NCBI GenBank assembly: GCA_023299965.1
Contig: JALZVN010000345.1
Span: 1 to 6,188 of the forward strand
Direction: 5' to 3'
DNA length: 6,188 bases
Source of the DNA: Saprospiraceae bacterium
GTDB lineage: Bacteria > Bacteroidota > Bacteroidia > Chitinophagales > Saprospiraceae
In this document: positions 6,042 to 6,188 of the stretch, in pieces
Layout of the letters: every line of letters starts with the position of its first letter
How positions within the stretch are numbered: position 1 is the stretch's first letter
The notes under the pieces: generated by a model
Databases searched by the model: none
The model's input: only the letters and a program-made list of their open reading frames with translations
Told to the model about the DNA's origin: nothing
Program-made: the position numbers and the translations under genes

Positions 6042-6188
6042 ATGCATTGCAGCTTTGCCGAATGCAACTTTAGTATTTTACTAGGAAAGGATAAGTGGGT
6101 TGCGTTGAAAAATAGAAAAGATGGAAATTTTGTTTTAGCCACAGACCCAAACTGGCAGCAAAGCGCTTATGATCAGCGATTTACATGT
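6042..6188 (+). CDS. Possible 5' part of an unidentified gene (runs off window)
   Basis: From ATG at 6042, 49 codons are open to the window edge; the frame is open back to 6027 after a TAA at 6024-6026. The product begins MHCSFAECNFSILLGKDKW and later reads LKNRKDGNFVLATDPNW, which looks like ordinary soluble protein rather than a random shadow. No better frame covers the same bases. I recognise no family. If real it is divergent from the large gene. The short length, lack of a visible ribosome binding site or promoter and unusual Cys-rich start keep confidence low; a remnant of a decayed gene is equally possible. Confidence 0.25.
   Translation, partial: MHCSFAECNFSILLGKDKWVALKNRKDGNFVLATDPNWQQSAYDQRFTC

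Noticed and set aside
6043..6066. TGCATT/AATGCA inverted repeat near the right edge
   Set aside because: Only six base pairs with a 12-base loop and overlapping a possible coding frame; no reason to treat it as functional.

Overview
The window looks like chromosomal DNA of a Bacteroidota member, most likely the Saprospiraceae/Lewinella-type lineage. It is AT-rich, start codons lack Shine-Dalgarno sequences and sit behind A/T-rich leaders, and the dominant gene encodes a giant secreted protein ending in a type IX secretion system (T9SS) type A sorting domain. Its dockerin-like block resembles one I associate with Saprospiraceae surface proteins. The lineage is inferred from protein style, not from a marker gene.

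Layout. Positions 1-428 (minus strand) hold the 5' part of a second secreted-protein gene, cut by the window edge. It has a clear signal peptide and the start of a PPC-like beta-sandwich. Positions 429-649 are its upstream region, with no recognisable promoter. Positions 650-682 form a strong intrinsic terminator for the large gene, and 714-732 is a small AT hairpin in that gene's 3' untranslated region. Positions 775-5709 (minus strand) are one intact 1644-residue gene: signal peptide with a long N-region, N-terminal beta-sandwich-like domain, about 1050 residues of cysteine-bearing HYR/Ig-like modules, carboxypeptidase-regulatory-like domain, dockerin-like domain, cohesin-like domain, and T9SS C-terminal sorting domain. 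Positions 5710-6188 are mostly non-coding. They contain a tight cluster of inverted repeats, including a 15-bp bulged stem at 5821-5876. At the right edge a short plus-strand frame may be the start of another gene, but I cannot identify it.

Both recognisable genes are exported surface or extracellular proteins read in the same direction, but the terminator between them argues for separate transcription units. The large protein is probably an adhesin-like or scaffold-like cell-surface protein exported by Sec and then T9SS. No enzyme active site, CRISPR array, RNA gene or mobile element was recognised. The least explained parts are the cohesin plus dockerin pair in one chain and the palindrome cluster upstream of the large gene.
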